From assembly GCA_905116865.2 (NCBI GenBank), contig CAJHNH020002580.1:1082081-1146080 (forward strand): a stretch of 64,000 nt of DNA. The letters are read 5' to 3'. Every line of letters begins with the position of its first letter. The first letter of the stretch is position 1. The DNA is from Candidula unifasciata. Its lineage: Eukaryota > Mollusca > Gastropoda > Stylommatophora > Geomitridae. Made by a program: the position numbers and the translations under genes. Under the pieces are notes generated by a model. The model made no database searches. It was not told where the DNA came from and saw only the letters and a program-made list of their open reading frames with translations. This document shows positions 11,701-22,385 of this stretch, piece after piece.

Positions 11701-12136
11701 AACGGCACAACCTTCATATGATTGTTGTCTCATATTTTGTATACACCATATGCCACAATGGTTGATGGGGATCGGCATCATTACTTTCCTTACATTTCCT
11801 GCTACCCCTTTTAGACTACATTCTACACTGACCTGGGATCCAAGGTCATATCCCTCCTCCCCCAACCACCAGGTAGAGAACTGGACCCAAGAATGTCAGG
11901 TTGCAGGCCAGCAGACAGGTTTCTAGCCCCTGCTCTACTGCAGCTCCTCTTAACTGTGACAGAATGCAGACATTGTATTTCTCTTAAGATTTGTGATTCT
12001 GGCTGCAGATTCCAAAACCTATAAGTAAACCACATGATGCAAATATGATTGTACTACAGAAATCGTCAGTTGTAAACCACATACTTTTAAATATTAGTGA
12101 TGTTGTTGAATGCACTAGTTGTTGATAACATGAGTT
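11701..12136. other. No recognised feature
   Basis: Short stretch after the J1 tail; only small frames without homology. It could include more 3' UTR of the LINE. Confidence 0.4.
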
Positions 12137-12400
12137 CACCAGCTGCAAACTCTGGCGGAAAGTTCTGATTGTTTGTCCACTCCTGGACTTGAGTTCCAGA
12201 ACTTGAATTTTGCGTACACATCAGTTTTGCAATTTTTACTTATTTGTATCCAGACTGTTTGGTCCTTGCATCTCAGGCAGATGGGCCCGTACTTCAAAGG
12301 AAAAATCTCTAATTATTCGCAGTTTACAACATGCTTGTTGGGGAGGCAGTAGGTCTGCCTCCCCCTCCCCATCAGGCTCCAGAACCCACACAGGGGATTT
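12137..12400 (-). mobile_element. Element X copy (unclassified SINE-like repeat), minus orientation
   Basis: It contains the reverse complement of element X landmarks: the CCGCCAGAGTTTGCAGCTGG end, a CAAGTTCTGGAAC box, a CTGAGATGCAAGGACC box and the GGGTTCTGGAGCC head. Element X is about 290 bp in complete copies, runs from a GGGTTCCGGGGCCCC-like head to a GAAGAAG-rich tail, and is present about ten times here. I do not recognise a published family. Confidence 0.7.
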
Positions 12401-13034
12401 TGCTATTGAAAAATGTTAGACCTCTTGAGGACGTCATCAGTCAGCACACATAATTTGTTGGCTCTTGTGTAGCTACTAGGCAATTTCACGTTTAAAGGTT
12501 TGCAAATGCAGTACTGTTGCCAAAATACACACAAAGTGGACTGCTACCAAATAACGTGTGATTGCTTCAGACCTGGGCATGCCAGGATTGTGAAACTGTT
12601 AACAACCCCTTAACCCTAGACACAGACTTTTGGCCAGTGGGAGATAGAGTGTAACAATGAGAAGCAGGCACCCCTGGTTGGCTTTGGTTAAGGAGGACTT
12701 TTATCTAACAGAGATATCGTCACAGGTTTACACATGTATATCATATACCAAGCCATTAACACAGGATGTATGTTTAAGGGTCGTGGCGCAGTGATTTCTG
12801 TTACAGACATGAGGGAAAGTTAAGGCCATTATGGCATGTGTAAGGAGTGTATAAGGAGATGCTCCCTAACTCACATCTAGCTTGTAGTTAAATACAGATA
12901 TTACTGAAGAGAATGCACTTGTTGATATCAAGTGACTGTTGGGGGTGAAGCCTGTTATTTTTAAGTGGCCATGTGTATATTACAAATAAAATGTATCTTT
13001 ATTGTATTTTTGTTAAGATGGCATATTTGGTGGT

Positions 13035-13128
13035 GGGGGGGGGGGGGGGTGTCATCATTAAATGTGTACAAATCTAAGTCTGTATAACATGTGTGTATGT
13101 TTGTGTGAGAGAGAGAGAGAGAGAGAGG
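13035..13128. repeat. Poly-G (15 G) followed by a (GA)n microsatellite
   Basis: 15 G at 13035-13049, then TG-rich sequence and (GA)n at about 13107-13127. The surrounding 12401-13230 shows no gene I can support. Confidence 0.9.
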
Positions 13129-13229
13129 GAGAAAGTTTCAGTAAAAGTAAACTCTTCATGCCTGAAGGTATATTTCACACATAATGCTAGCTCTGTATTT
13201 TGTGTTGACTAGTTAATCTTACTCTGTGA

Positions 13230-13430
13230 TGTGGTCAATATCATACCAGCCACCTTTGCTTCCCAGAACTGTTCTGGTATCCAGTTTTCGACTGGGTCAG
13301 CCTGGGAAGGCCAGTTGGTTTGTATATACCTGCTAGTTGGAGATTTGTACCCATGGCCACCATGTCCACAGTTTTGTTCTTTCTTTGGTGATAAACTTCC
13401 ACATCTGGGTCACAGATGGCCACTGACACT
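13230..13430 (-). mobile_element. Probable degenerate SINE fragment
   Basis: The stretch CCACCTTTGCTTCCCAGAAC, then CTGGTATCCAG and GACTGGGTCAGCCTGGGAAG resembles the body of the tRNA-headed SINE at 61055-61340 and of the copy near 28965. The promoter head is not clear here. Confidence 0.4.
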
Positions 13431-13931
13431 TTCTTTTGCAGGGCTACTCTTGTTGGCCATTTTTCCTTACTCTATCTGAAAATTCTGGACAGTTTTCTGG
13501 GGTGTACACTTATGTTTGCTCCAGTCTTCTCCAGTTAGTATTACTTTTTGTGCCCCTAATTTTGACTTTGTTTCCAAAGGGCCCATCTTGTCATTTATCT
13601 GTAATGCATTTTAGTAGTCTTCCTATCCCACACAATGCAACTGTTGAGCAGGAGAAGACACACATGGTTGGTACATTGACAAAACCTGAATTACTGATCA
13701 AATCATTACTCCATTCATGGCTTTTGAGGCTGCTGTGATAAAAACATCAGTGTTCTTAGCATCCTCCATTGTTCTTACCCCTCATACATACAACAGTTCC
13801 TTCTGAAATGTCCAGGATTCTTTGGCTTTTGCCATTATCAAACCGGTGTAGCATCTATCACATAATTAGTACAACACAGATGCCAGATCTTCGTGTTCAC
13901 AGGCTGTCAACTCAAGCAGAAAGGCTTATTC

Positions 13932-14160
13932 ACCTCTCGACTTTAATTTTGTTCCAGAACTTGAGTGTTGCATGAACATCCGTTTCACAGATCTGGCTTA
14001 ATGTGAGCAGACTCTTGGTTCCTTGCCTCTCAGGCAGACGTACTCAGACTTTGAAGGATGCACCAAAAAGTTGACTTCTACAACATGCTTGTTGGGGGAG
14101 GGACTGGGTCTATTTTTGTTCTCCCCACAGTGGGGCCTGGAACCCACAGGGAAGATGTTA
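13932..14160 (-). mobile_element. Element X copy, minus orientation
   Basis: Shares GTTCCAGAACTTGAGTGTTG, CGTTTCACAGATCTGGCTTA, CTTGCCTCTCAGGCAGACGT and TACAACATGCTTGTTGGGGG with the other copies. The tail half beyond CAAGTTCTGGAAC is missing or diverged. Confidence 0.75.
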
Positions 14161-14574
14161 GATAATAACTGGAAAACACAGTTATCATGTCAGATTAACA
14201 TGTATTTTTATTTGTTTGTTTCTGTTGTCCTAGTTTCTTATTTTTGAATAGATATAATTTACCTGTTCAAATGTAATTTTCCTTTAGATGCACAGACATT
14301 TAATTATAATTTGTGTAACCTTTTTGTAAACAATTTCTCGTCTTTGTGTTCTGTGGATGTTTTGTGAAATATGTTAATGACAGCCTCAGCTGGCCGTGAC
14401 CTGTGAAAACATCAGTGTTGGCAGCAGCTGCCTGCATTGAACACAGACAAATGTGCCCTATAGTCACTGTTGACACTCCTTGCAGTGCTGCCTTCTCCTG
14501 GCATTGACCAGAAAACATTATTTTCATTAGTCATTTATGAGTTGACCATACAGCTTATTCCTCTGTGGAATTAC

Positions 14575-15012
14575 ATAAACACACAACCCACGACAGTGTA
14601 GCGTATAGCTCTGTGGGTGACATAAATACACAGCCTACGACAGTACAGCGTATAGCTCTGTGGTTGACATAAACACACAGCCTACGACAGTGCAACGTAT
14701 AGCTTTTTTGGGTGACATAAACACACACAGCCTACGACAGTGCAACGTATAGCTTTTTTGGGTGACATAAACACACACAGCCTACGACAGTGCCGCGCAT
14801 AGCTGTTTGGGTGATATAAACACACACAACCTACGATAGTGCAGCATATAGCTGTTTGGGTGACATAAACACGCACAACCTACGACAGTTCAGCATATAG
14901 CTGCTTGGGTGACATAAACACGCACAACCTGCGACAGTGCAGCACATAGCTGTTTGGGTGACATAAATACACAACCTACGACAATGCAGCATATAGCTAT
15001 TTGGGTGACATA
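14575..15012. repeat. 47-51-bp tandem repeat, about 9 copies
   Basis: Units contain GACATAAACACACA, CCTACGACAGTGCA and TATAGCT; the CGACAG landmark recurs at 14591, 14638, 14685, 14735 and 14785. The array abuts a second, unrelated 20-bp array. Confidence 0.93.
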
Positions 15013-15021
15013 AACCCACAT

Positions 15022-15903
15022 AGACTCACACATTTAGTGCTAGACTCACACATTTAGAGCTAGACTCACACATTTAGTGCTAGATCCACACATTTAGTGC
15101 TAGACTCACACATTTAGTGCTAGATCCACACATTTAGTGCTAGACTCACACATTTAGTGCTAGATCCACACATTTAGTGCTAGACCCACACATTTAGTGC
15201 CAGACCCACACATTTAGTGCTAGACCCACACATTTGGTGCTAGATCCACAAATTTAGTGCTTGTCTGACACATTTAGTGCTAGACTCACACATTTAGTGC
15301 TAGACTCACACATTTAGTGCCAGACCCACACGTTTGTGCCAGATCCACACATTTTAGTGCTAGACTCACACATTTAGTGCAAAACTCACACATTTTAGTG
15401 CTAGACTCACACATTTAGTGCAAAACTCACACATTTTAGTGCTAGACTCACACATTTAGTGCTAGACCCACACATTTAGTGCCAGACCCACACATTAAGT
15501 GCTAGACTCACACATTTAGTGCAAAACTCACACATTTAGTGCTAGACTCACACATTTAGAGCTAGACCCACACATTTAGTGCTAGACCCACACATTTAGT
15601 GCCAGACCCACACATTTAGTGCCAGACCCACACATTTAGTGCTAGACTCACACATTAAGTGCTAGACTCACACATTTAGTGCAAAACTAACACATTTAGT
15701 GCAAAACTCACACATTTAGTGCAAAACTCGCACATTTAGTGCAAAACTCACACATTTAGTGCTAGACTCAAACATTTAGTGCTAGACTCACACATTTAGT
15801 GCTAGACTCACACATTTAGTGCAAAACTAACACATTTAGTGCAAAACTAACACATTTAGTGCAAAACTCACACATTTAGTGCAAAACTCGCACATTTAGT
15901 GCA
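15022..15903. repeat. 20-bp tandem array, about 44 copies
   Basis: The core ACACATTTAGTGC is followed by TAGACTC, AAAACTC, CAGACCC or TAGATCC. Unit types are locally clustered. The array runs right up to an RT fragment of a J1-type LINE at 15905. Confidence 0.97.
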
Positions 15904-15904
15904 G

Positions 15905-17128
15905 CTGCATGGAAATGGCTGAACTTTGTCATTTGCTGATGACGTCTTGGTATATGGACATGGAAGAGATCGTCAAGAGATTGCAAATTCAACGCAGAGT
16001 AAACTTGTTTGCATCTCCTCCTGGTGTGCAGATTCTAATGCACATGCCAACCCTTCGAAGGTCTCAGTAACCTGGTTCTCCTTTCACACACATAGTGAAG
16101 GCAGTCTAACCAGCAGTAGAAAGTAGGGATGAAGGTTTTTATGAAAACAAATCTGGTGACACATCTCAGACAGGATTGATTGCAGTCTGTCCTTTAGAGT
16201 ACATCTTGACCTCGTCGTAACAAAAGCACACAAAGGCCTGTCAGCAGTGAGGGTCCTGGTCGCCATCAATATTTAGCGGAGACTGCTTCTATTCCAGGGA
16301 CTTCTCTCCTATCGAGTGTGCTCTATCTATTTTCACTATCAGCCATAATCAGTTTGAAGGACTAAAAAAATGTGCAAAACGAAGCCAGTGTTAATTATTT
16401 TGAGGTGCACAAGATATACCTCCTGTGTAGCAATGAGATATCTTCATGACTTCCCTACCATGAACTACATTATTAAGATCTGGAGAGCTTGCGCATACCT
16501 AAAGATAAACTCAGATCTGAAGTACCCTTTGCACCACATGCTCTAGAGGAAAAAGGGCAACACTAATTAAAAAAAAACAAAAAGGGGAAAAAAGGAGGGG
16601 GGGGGGGGGTCATGGCTGGATAGGGTAGAGGATGATATCAAGCAGGTCACGCTTAATAGGAGTTGTCGGGAACGGAATCCAGTTGCTGTCAACGCCGAGG
16701 TCTGCTCGCTCAGTGACAATTCAGATGCAACAGATGTGGTGATCTTCACAGACGGGTCCGTTATACGTGGTCATAAGAGTGCATGGGCATTTACAGCTCG
16801 CTCTTCAGGCAAAGGAGTTCAAGAAGCCAGCAGTGTCTTCTCCATGACTACCAGAGGCAGGACAATGGAGGTGATGGCGGTGACGACACAAGCTTACTTG
16901 ACTAGAATCACAAGACTGTTCCCTCGTGTGTGTGCTGAGTGATTCTGTGAGCATGATCCGGAGGGTCGAGGCAGGTTCTATACGCAGACAGTGAATTGAT
17001 TCACTGAAAAAGTCTCCTGTATGTGCAGTTATTTTCAGCTTGCTGCTGAAGATGGGAACGGAGCGCTTATGGGAGAGTCCCGAGGGCTCTGATATCGATT
17101 CCTAATTAAACATTCCTAATTTAACATT
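15905..17128 (+). pseudogene. J1-family LINE pseudogene: RT C-terminal part, RNase H and tail
   Basis: The RT core FADDVLVYGHGRDRQEIANS and ISSWCADSNAHANPSK is followed, after shifts, by RCTRYTSCVAMRYLHDFP and MNYIIKIWRACAYLKINSD (about 16390-16540), matching the C-terminal RT region of RNase H-bearing LINEs. A G-tract interrupts near 16600. RNase H follows (16690-17000) with VVIFTDGSVIRGHKSAWAF, a TMEVMAV Glu box and, after a shift, VLSDSVSMIRRVEAGS. The middle of the C-terminus is deleted and the tail AAEDGNGALMGESRGL appears at 17045-17090, then TTCCTAATTAAACATT. The element is split by an RTE insertion at 17129 and continues at 18529. Confidence 0.85.
17116..17128 (+). repeat. Target-site duplication, left copy (RTE insertion)
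   Basis: CTAATTTAACATT is identical to 18529-18541 and flanks the RTE insertion. Confidence 0.9.
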
Positions 17129-17252
17129 TATCGAAAGCAGGGTGATGCCTCTCCAGTTGTTACAATCGGATAAATCACCTTTTTTCAAATTACCTAAAAA
17201 AGGTGATTTATCCGATTGTAACAACTGGAGAGGCATCACCCTGCTTTCGATA
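17129..17252. repeat. 57-bp perfect inverted repeat with a 10-nt loop
   Basis: Arms 17129-17185 and 17196-17252 are exact reverse complements; the loop is 17186-17195. The right arm is normal RT coding sequence (KKGDLSDCNNWRGITLLS); the left arm is its inverted copy at the very 5' end of the insertion. Confidence 0.95.
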
Positions 17253-18528
17253 CCAGGGAAACTATTTTGTAGTATGCTACTAGAAAGATTGAAAAAATCC
17301 ATAGATGAAAGATTAAGGGAAGAACAAGCCGGTTTTAGATCCAAGCGGTCATGCATAGACCACATCTTTACTCTTAGAATAATTGTTGAAGATTCTACAG
17401 AATTCCAGTCGAAATTATTGATCAACTTTGTCGACTTTCAAAAAGCCTTCGACAGTATCCATCGTCCAACACTCTGGAAATTGCTTAACATCTATGGTTT
17501 CCCCATCAAATATATCAACATCATAAAATCTTTTTATAATGAAAACACGATGCTGTGTAGAACTGATTCCGGCAATTCTGACTGGTTCCCGGTGGAAACA
17601 GGAGTGAAGCAAGGCTGTGTCCTATCGCCGATGCTTTTTGGTATAGCAATCGACTGGGTCATGCGCAAGTGCATAAATAACGCAAATTTAGGCATTACAT
17701 GGGTTGACAAAATTCTGGAAGACCTAGACTTCGCTGACGACATAGCACTCCTGAGTTCAGAACACACAGACGCCCAAGAAAAAATCAATCGACTCCAGAA
17801 TTTCTCAGAACAAATTGGACTCCAAATTAACACCGCAAAAAACAAAAATTCTAGACCTTACCAACAGTTCAGTTGATATCACGCTGAAACAACAACAGCC
17901 TTGAAAAAGTCAACAGTTTCACTTATCTAGGGAGCAAGATGTCATCTACAGGAGATACCGCACCAGAAATATCATTTAGAATAGCACTGGCATCTAGTGC
18001 CTTCAATAAACTGTCTAACATCTGGAAATCAAAGACACTTAGCAAACACACAAAACTCAAGATCTTCAATTCTTGTGTGATTCCAGTACTAACCTATGGA
18101 TGCGAGAGTTGGAAATCAACGAAAACTCTAGACACAAAATTAGACAGTTTTGAAAATAAATGCCTTAGAAGAATACTAAATTTCAAATGGTCAGATTTTC
18201 CGAACCAATACACAAATAAGGCAAGAATCCAGGCAAGAGTATGTGTCTAATTTTATACGAAAACGCCGCTGGAACTATGTCGGCCACGTCCTTAGAATGG
18301 ATAAATCAAGACTTCCTTACCAAGCCCTCATTTGGACACCACAGGGGAAAAGATCTCGTGGAAGACCAAGGGAAACCCTACGTAGAACTATCATCAGGGA
18401 AGGCTCGCTCATGGGCCACTCAAACATCCAAGACCTACAACGGATTGCAACGGACCGCCGTGCATGGAGAGTCACGACCTCTGCCCTATGTGCCGCACTC
18501 GACACAAGAGGAAAGACTAACTAACTAA
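17129..18528 (+). pseudogene. 5'-truncated RTE-like LINE with a foldback 5' end, nested in J1
   Basis: The RT reads KLPKKGDLSDCNNWRGITL, then EEQAGFRSKRSCIDHIFTLR, FVDFQKAFDSIHR, GVKQGCVLSPMLFGIAIDW and the catalytic FADD in DLDFADDIALLSS (to about 17850). After a shift near 17870 come YLGSKMSSTGDTAPEISFR, LTYGCESWKSTKTLDTKLD and CLRRILNF. After another shift near 18230 the usual C-terminal motifs appear: RRWNYVGHVLRMDKSRLP and GKRSRGRPRETLRRTI. The 3' end is (CTAA)n. Identical 13-bp duplications flank 17129-18528. The first 57 bp of the element are an inverted copy of the next segment. Shifts make it inactive. RTE assignment is from memory of this C-terminal architecture. Confidence 0.85.
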
Positions 18529-18800
18529 CTAATTTAACATTCAATACTTATACAGCGTGGCAAGAGTACTTACTGTTAATGACGGGCGCAGAAGGTGCAA
18601 TAAGTAAAGATAGGTAGGCAACCCGAAACCAGATCAATAAAAGTAAATAACGTGGGAAAAACAGAAGGGTCAGGTTTTACTTAGGATGGAAGAATGGATA
18701 TTTAAAAATAAAAACAACATGCAGAAGAACTGGGAAAACTACTACCAGTCGTGACAGAGAAAGGTGCCTAAGTCTACCAAGGCAAATCTCAGGCAAATAA
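18529..18800 (+). mobile_element. J1 LINE 3' UTR continuing after the nested RTE
   Basis: It starts with the right target-site duplication (18529-18541). The body shares GGCAACCCGAAACCAGATCA, ATAAAAGTAAATAACG and an AACTACTACCAGTCGTGA-like stretch with the J1 tail at 52500-52800. Confidence 0.7.
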
Positions 18801-18860
18801 ATTTAAGCCCTAACCTCCCACCTACCGCTCTCAGTTACACCCCTACTACCTTACAAATTG

Positions 18861-19055
18861 TTTCCCTAAATTTGGAAAATTTTAAACGTGCTGGGATTAG
18901 GGGGGGGGGGGGGGGGTGATCGCTTTATTGTTTCCCTAAATTAGGAAAATTTTAAACATGTTGGAATGGGGGGGGGGGGGGGGGGATCGCTTTATTGTTT
19001 CCCTAAATTAGGAAAATTTTTAACGTGTTGGGATTGGGGGGGGGGGGGGGGGCTG
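18861..19055 (+). repeat. Three 67-70-bp repeats, each ending in a 17-18-G tract
   Basis: TTTCCCTAAATTAGGAAAAT, TTTAAACGTGTTGGGAT and a G tract repeat three times. G tracts are 18900-18916, 18968-18985 and 19036-19052. Confidence 0.93.
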
Positions 19056-19213
19056 AGCGCGCTCTACCACGTCCTTATCAGCAGCTGGCCAAAACAAGAG
19101 CGGGAGCACAGATCCCTGCACACTGATCTCCTCGCCAAATTACACATTTCTTAGGAAAACAATGAGCTCCAGAGTGGACGGGATATGCTCAAGTAAATAT
19201 GGAAACTAAAATA

Positions 19214-19443
19214 AGTTAGTTGCGTATCCTTTACAGGACCTTGCAGAACCAACCCCAACAGCTCCTGGCTGTTGTGTCGTTTTTCTAGGCAAAATTACGT
19301 CCAGTAGTTTGCCATTGCTCTGGACGGTCGGCTTTCTTGATACCACTATCGAAACCAACGCAAGGCCCATGGCCCGAAGCTGGGATCGAACGCGGCATCC
19401 CGGCATTACGAAGCGTTCACATAGACTTAGCCACAGAGCCGAC
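19214..19443 (-). mobile_element. tRNA-derived SINE, minus strand, with target-site duplications
   Basis: Read on the minus strand it starts with GGCTCTGTGGCTAAGTCTAT (A box-like) and GCGTTCGATCCCAGC (B box GTTCGATCC), the split promoter of tRNA-derived SINEs. The 3' end on the minus strand is CAACTAACTT. Identical AACTAAAATA duplications lie at 19204-19213 and 19444-19453. A related SINE end recurs at about 21090-21190. Confidence 0.75.
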
Positions 19444-19479
19444 AACTAAAATAGACACCAGGAAATATCACTGGAAGTA

Positions 19480-19920
19480 AAGGCGCCAAAGTTATGTTGA
19501 TCCATCATTGATCGAGCGCCACCAATTGGTATATACAAATGGAACTATACTCTCGCTACGCCTCGAGATGTAAAAAGCCGCCATGTACAACTCTTTTCCC
19601 CCCATGTGCACCCACCTCAAATCACAACTATGCCACACCTATGAATGTCAAGTTTTTTTCTGGGTATTCTTTCGGTTTCAGTTTCCAGGAAATGATTTGT
19701 TAAACACAGTTTTCCACATCGTTACATTACAAGCAGCGGAACAAACACTACAGCTGTCTCACCAGGTTTAAATTGAGTCTCATAATCATCTCAAAGGTTT
19801 GTTCCTTTGTTGGCATAGAATGTTTGTATTTCATTACATAGGATTAATACAAGGTATAGATCGGGTATAGAAAAAGATAGGATCGAGTAATGCGGATCCG
19901 GGGTATATATTCTCCTTCCT
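19480..19920. repeat. Unclassified interspersed repeat, also at 53905-54360
   Basis: Shares ordered blocks with 53905-54360: CACCTCAAATCACAACTATG, TTCGGTTTCAGTTTCC, an AGCAGCGGAACA block, a CTGTCTCACCAGGTT block, AAGGTTTGTT and GGATCGAGTAATG. No coding signal is seen. Confidence 0.6.
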
Positions 19921-19929
19921 TAGCTTTCA

Positions 19930-20165
19930 CTGGCGGCAAGCTCCGGTTTAAGCGTTCGTCTACTTCTTGACTTTGATCATGTTCCAACATTTGAGTTGTG
20001 TATGCATATCTGTTTCACAGATTTGGCTTAGTTGTAGGCAGGCTGTTGGTTCTTCACCTGTCAGGCAGATGCACTCAAGCTTCAAAGCAAACACCCCTAA
20101 TTAGTGGCTTTTCACGACAAGTTTGTTGGGAACGGGGGTCTATCCCCCCGGAACTCACACAGGGA
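19930..20165 (-). mobile_element. Element X copy, minus orientation
   Basis: It contains TGTTTCACAGATTTGGCTTA, TGTCAGGCAGATGC, CGACAAGTTTGTTGGG and the CCCCGGAACTCACAC head. It sits head to head with the next, plus-oriented copy. Confidence 0.8.
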
Positions 20166-20198
20166 TGTGGATGGATATAAAATACTGTCATATTCTAT

Positions 20199-20955
20199 GT
20201 TCCCCGGTGTGTTTCATTGCCCCATTATGGAAAAAGCAAGAATTGACTCACTGCCTTCCCTGCAAGCATGTCATAGGAGTCGACTAACTGGGGACATCCT
20301 TCGAAGTCGGAATGCATCTGCCCGAGAAGCAAGGAACAACCAGCTGCACACACATAAGTCTGTAAAACGGATCTACACCAGTGTTGCTACTTTTCTTTGC
20401 GTGGAAAACATCTAGAAAAAACATCCAAATGGAAAGAGTCACAAATTACATAGCAATTGATATGACTTACCCTATAGAATCATGTCCTCATCTTTACTGA
20501 AGTCTGCCTTACAAGATCCACAGGATAAACTGAGCTTGGATGATGAAGTTGAAGCTTCAGATCCAAAATGACTCTGGTATGCTTTAGCTGTTCAAATTTC
20601 TGTTAATACCCAGTCAGGGTGCGGATAAGCGGAACAGCCTCTTTACTACTCTTATCAGGCCGAATTGTATTGTCAAGATAGCATTTAGGAGGTCAAATTT
20701 CATCCTTTTTCTTAGGTTAGATTTGATAAATTCGCTCCAAATGAAAAACATTTAGAAAGACATCTACCATCTAAATGTTAAAAACACCATCTAAATGCAA
20801 GGAAAAACATCTAAATTTGGATGTAAATCATCCAAAGTGGCAACACTGATGTACACGCAGAACTCAGGACCTGGCACCAAGCCAAAGTCTAAATGGACAA
20901 ACAACCAGGACATTGTGCCGGAGCATACAGCTGGTGAACACAGAAAGAAGGAAAC
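20199..20955 (+). mobile_element. Element X copy, plus orientation, split by a hAT MITE
   Basis: The 5' part (20199-20378) runs GTTCCCCGGTGTGTTTCATT, TGGAAAAAGCAAGAATTGAC, CATGTCATAGGAGTCGACTA and CATCTGCCCGAGAAGCAAGG. It resumes at 20849 with GTACACGCAGAACTCAGG, AAATGGACAAACAACCAGGA and TACAGCTGGTGAACACAG. The interruption is exactly the 470-bp element at 20379-20848. Confidence 0.85.
20379..20848. mobile_element. hAT-type MITE, 470 bp, inserted in element X
   Basis: The ends are CAGTGTTGCTACTTT and, inverted, CAGTGTTGCCACTTT. The flanks ATCTACAC (20371-20378) and ATGTACAC (20849-20856) match at 7 of 8 positions, the 8-bp duplication typical of hAT transposons. No transposase frame. Subterminal CATCTAAATG-like repeats occur near the right end. 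Confidence 0.85.
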
Positions 20956-21089
20956 AGAATATTCTGTGTAAATATAATCATAATCATCCTTTTGTACCGT
21001 TATATGTCGCATGGACTTACAGTTTTTTGTTTCCATTCTATTATAATATATCCTGTCTAACATGTTTGGCTTCTCTCATCAAAGTTCCT

Positions 21090-21360
21090 CTTAGTAAGTT
21101 AGCTGCGTATCTTTACAGAACGTTGCAGAACCATCCCCACAATTTTTTCGCTGTTGCGGTTTTTAAAGCAAATTTCACATCAGTAGGTTTGCATCAATAT
21201 GCCTGGGAAGAGAGGAAGAGGAAGGCCAAAGAAAGATGGGTGCAGAATGTGGCGGATGATCTCCATATGGGTGTATTGGACATCTTGCTTGTAATCGAGA
21301 AGTTTTCTGGAAGCTTGTTATTGGAGCAAGGTTCGGCAAAATGACATTTTACTGACCACT
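21090..21360 (+). mobile_element. SINE end and LINE C-terminal fragment
   Basis: 21090-21190 repeats the 3' half of the 19214-19443 SINE (GCTGCGTATCTTTACAGAAC, GTTGCAGAACCA). From 21199, across frames, it reads GKRGRGRPKK, RWVQNVADDLHMG and VFWKLVIGARFGKMTF, the GRGRP and Arg-Phe-Gly-type C-terminus found in RTE-like and related LINEs. Truncated and frameshifted. Confidence 0.6.
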
Positions 21361-21397
21361 GACTAGTTTGCGTTTTAGTATGTACAATGGTATAGTG

Positions 21398-22385
21398 CAG
21401 GGGTTCTCAAACTTTTTTGCTGCGGCATCCTTGAGGGGCTTAAAAAAAATGTGTGACACACCTACAATCAAAGTGGTTGAACAAATAGGGAAAGAAGGAA
21501 AAACACGGTGGAGATGTAATGTTCAATTGTCTTTAATGCAGTTGATGTAACTGTTTGGATGAATTTGTCATTACATTCTTTTCATTTTTTTTTAGAACGA
21601 CTCTCCCTCATAAATGACTTTCCCTCAAAGAGATATAGCGCAGCTTTTGAACATTTCTTGACATTCACATACTAAATGAGAATCACCGTATTCCACGTGA
21701 CTCTTTAATTTGGACTGAACCCTCCCGGTGCCTGAACCCTTCCCTACAGAAACAAAGCCAGACATGAACCAATGCAACCATATTCGCATTCCAATCATTG
21801 TTCGCTCAGCCGTTCGTTTCATGTAATTTAAATGCACGTTCATATTCTCGTTTGCAATATCTTCAAATTTGATTTGGGCAAAGTAACCCTTAAAGAACGA
21901 AAAAATGCATGATCACACACTCACACACATACACACACACACACACATACACACAAGCATTAAAAAAAAAGTACCTTGCCTCTAAATATAAGTACTTACT
22001 TGATCAGGCTATCAGTTACTATTGTACAGACCACATTCTTCACCTTAACTTTTCAGCCAAAATGTAATCAAAAGTTTATTTATCTACTGCACCTTTACGA
22101 ATAGAGGTGGAGGATCGGTTGCACATCGAGTTAAATACAAGGACAGTTCATAGTACGCTGCGGTTGGCATTTTATGCAGTATGATACACGTTGAGTGTGA
22201 AACAAGGAAAAAACATTTTTCGACTGGCGGGGAGAGACAACTTAAATTGTAACTTTCGAGTATCTTCATGCCTTCTTTAATAATGTCACAATATTTAGCC
22301 GACTATTCTTGATTTTTGCCACGGTACCTGTAACATATGCTCAAGGCATCCCAGGGTGCCACGGCACCCAGTTTGAGAACCTCTG
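21398..22385. mobile_element. Non-autonomous hAT (Charlie-like) transposon, 988 bp
   Basis: The left end CAGGGGTTCTCAAACT and inverted right end CAGAGGTTCTCAAACT are near-identical terminal repeats. GTATAGTG flanks both sides exactly (21390-21397 and 22386-22393), a perfect 8-bp duplication. The interior contains a CA microsatellite near 21915 but no transposase I recognise. Such TCTCAAAC ends are known from hAT-Charlie elements of many animals. Confidence 0.9.

Noticed and set aside
17102..17425. Minus-strand frame of 107 codons at the RTE 5' end
   Set aside because: It is produced by the 57-bp inverted repeat and antisense of RT.
19214..19443. tRNA gene suggested by A- and B-box-like motifs
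   Set aside because: TSDs, a 230-bp length and a short-repeat tail identify a SINE; no complete cloverleaf was seen.
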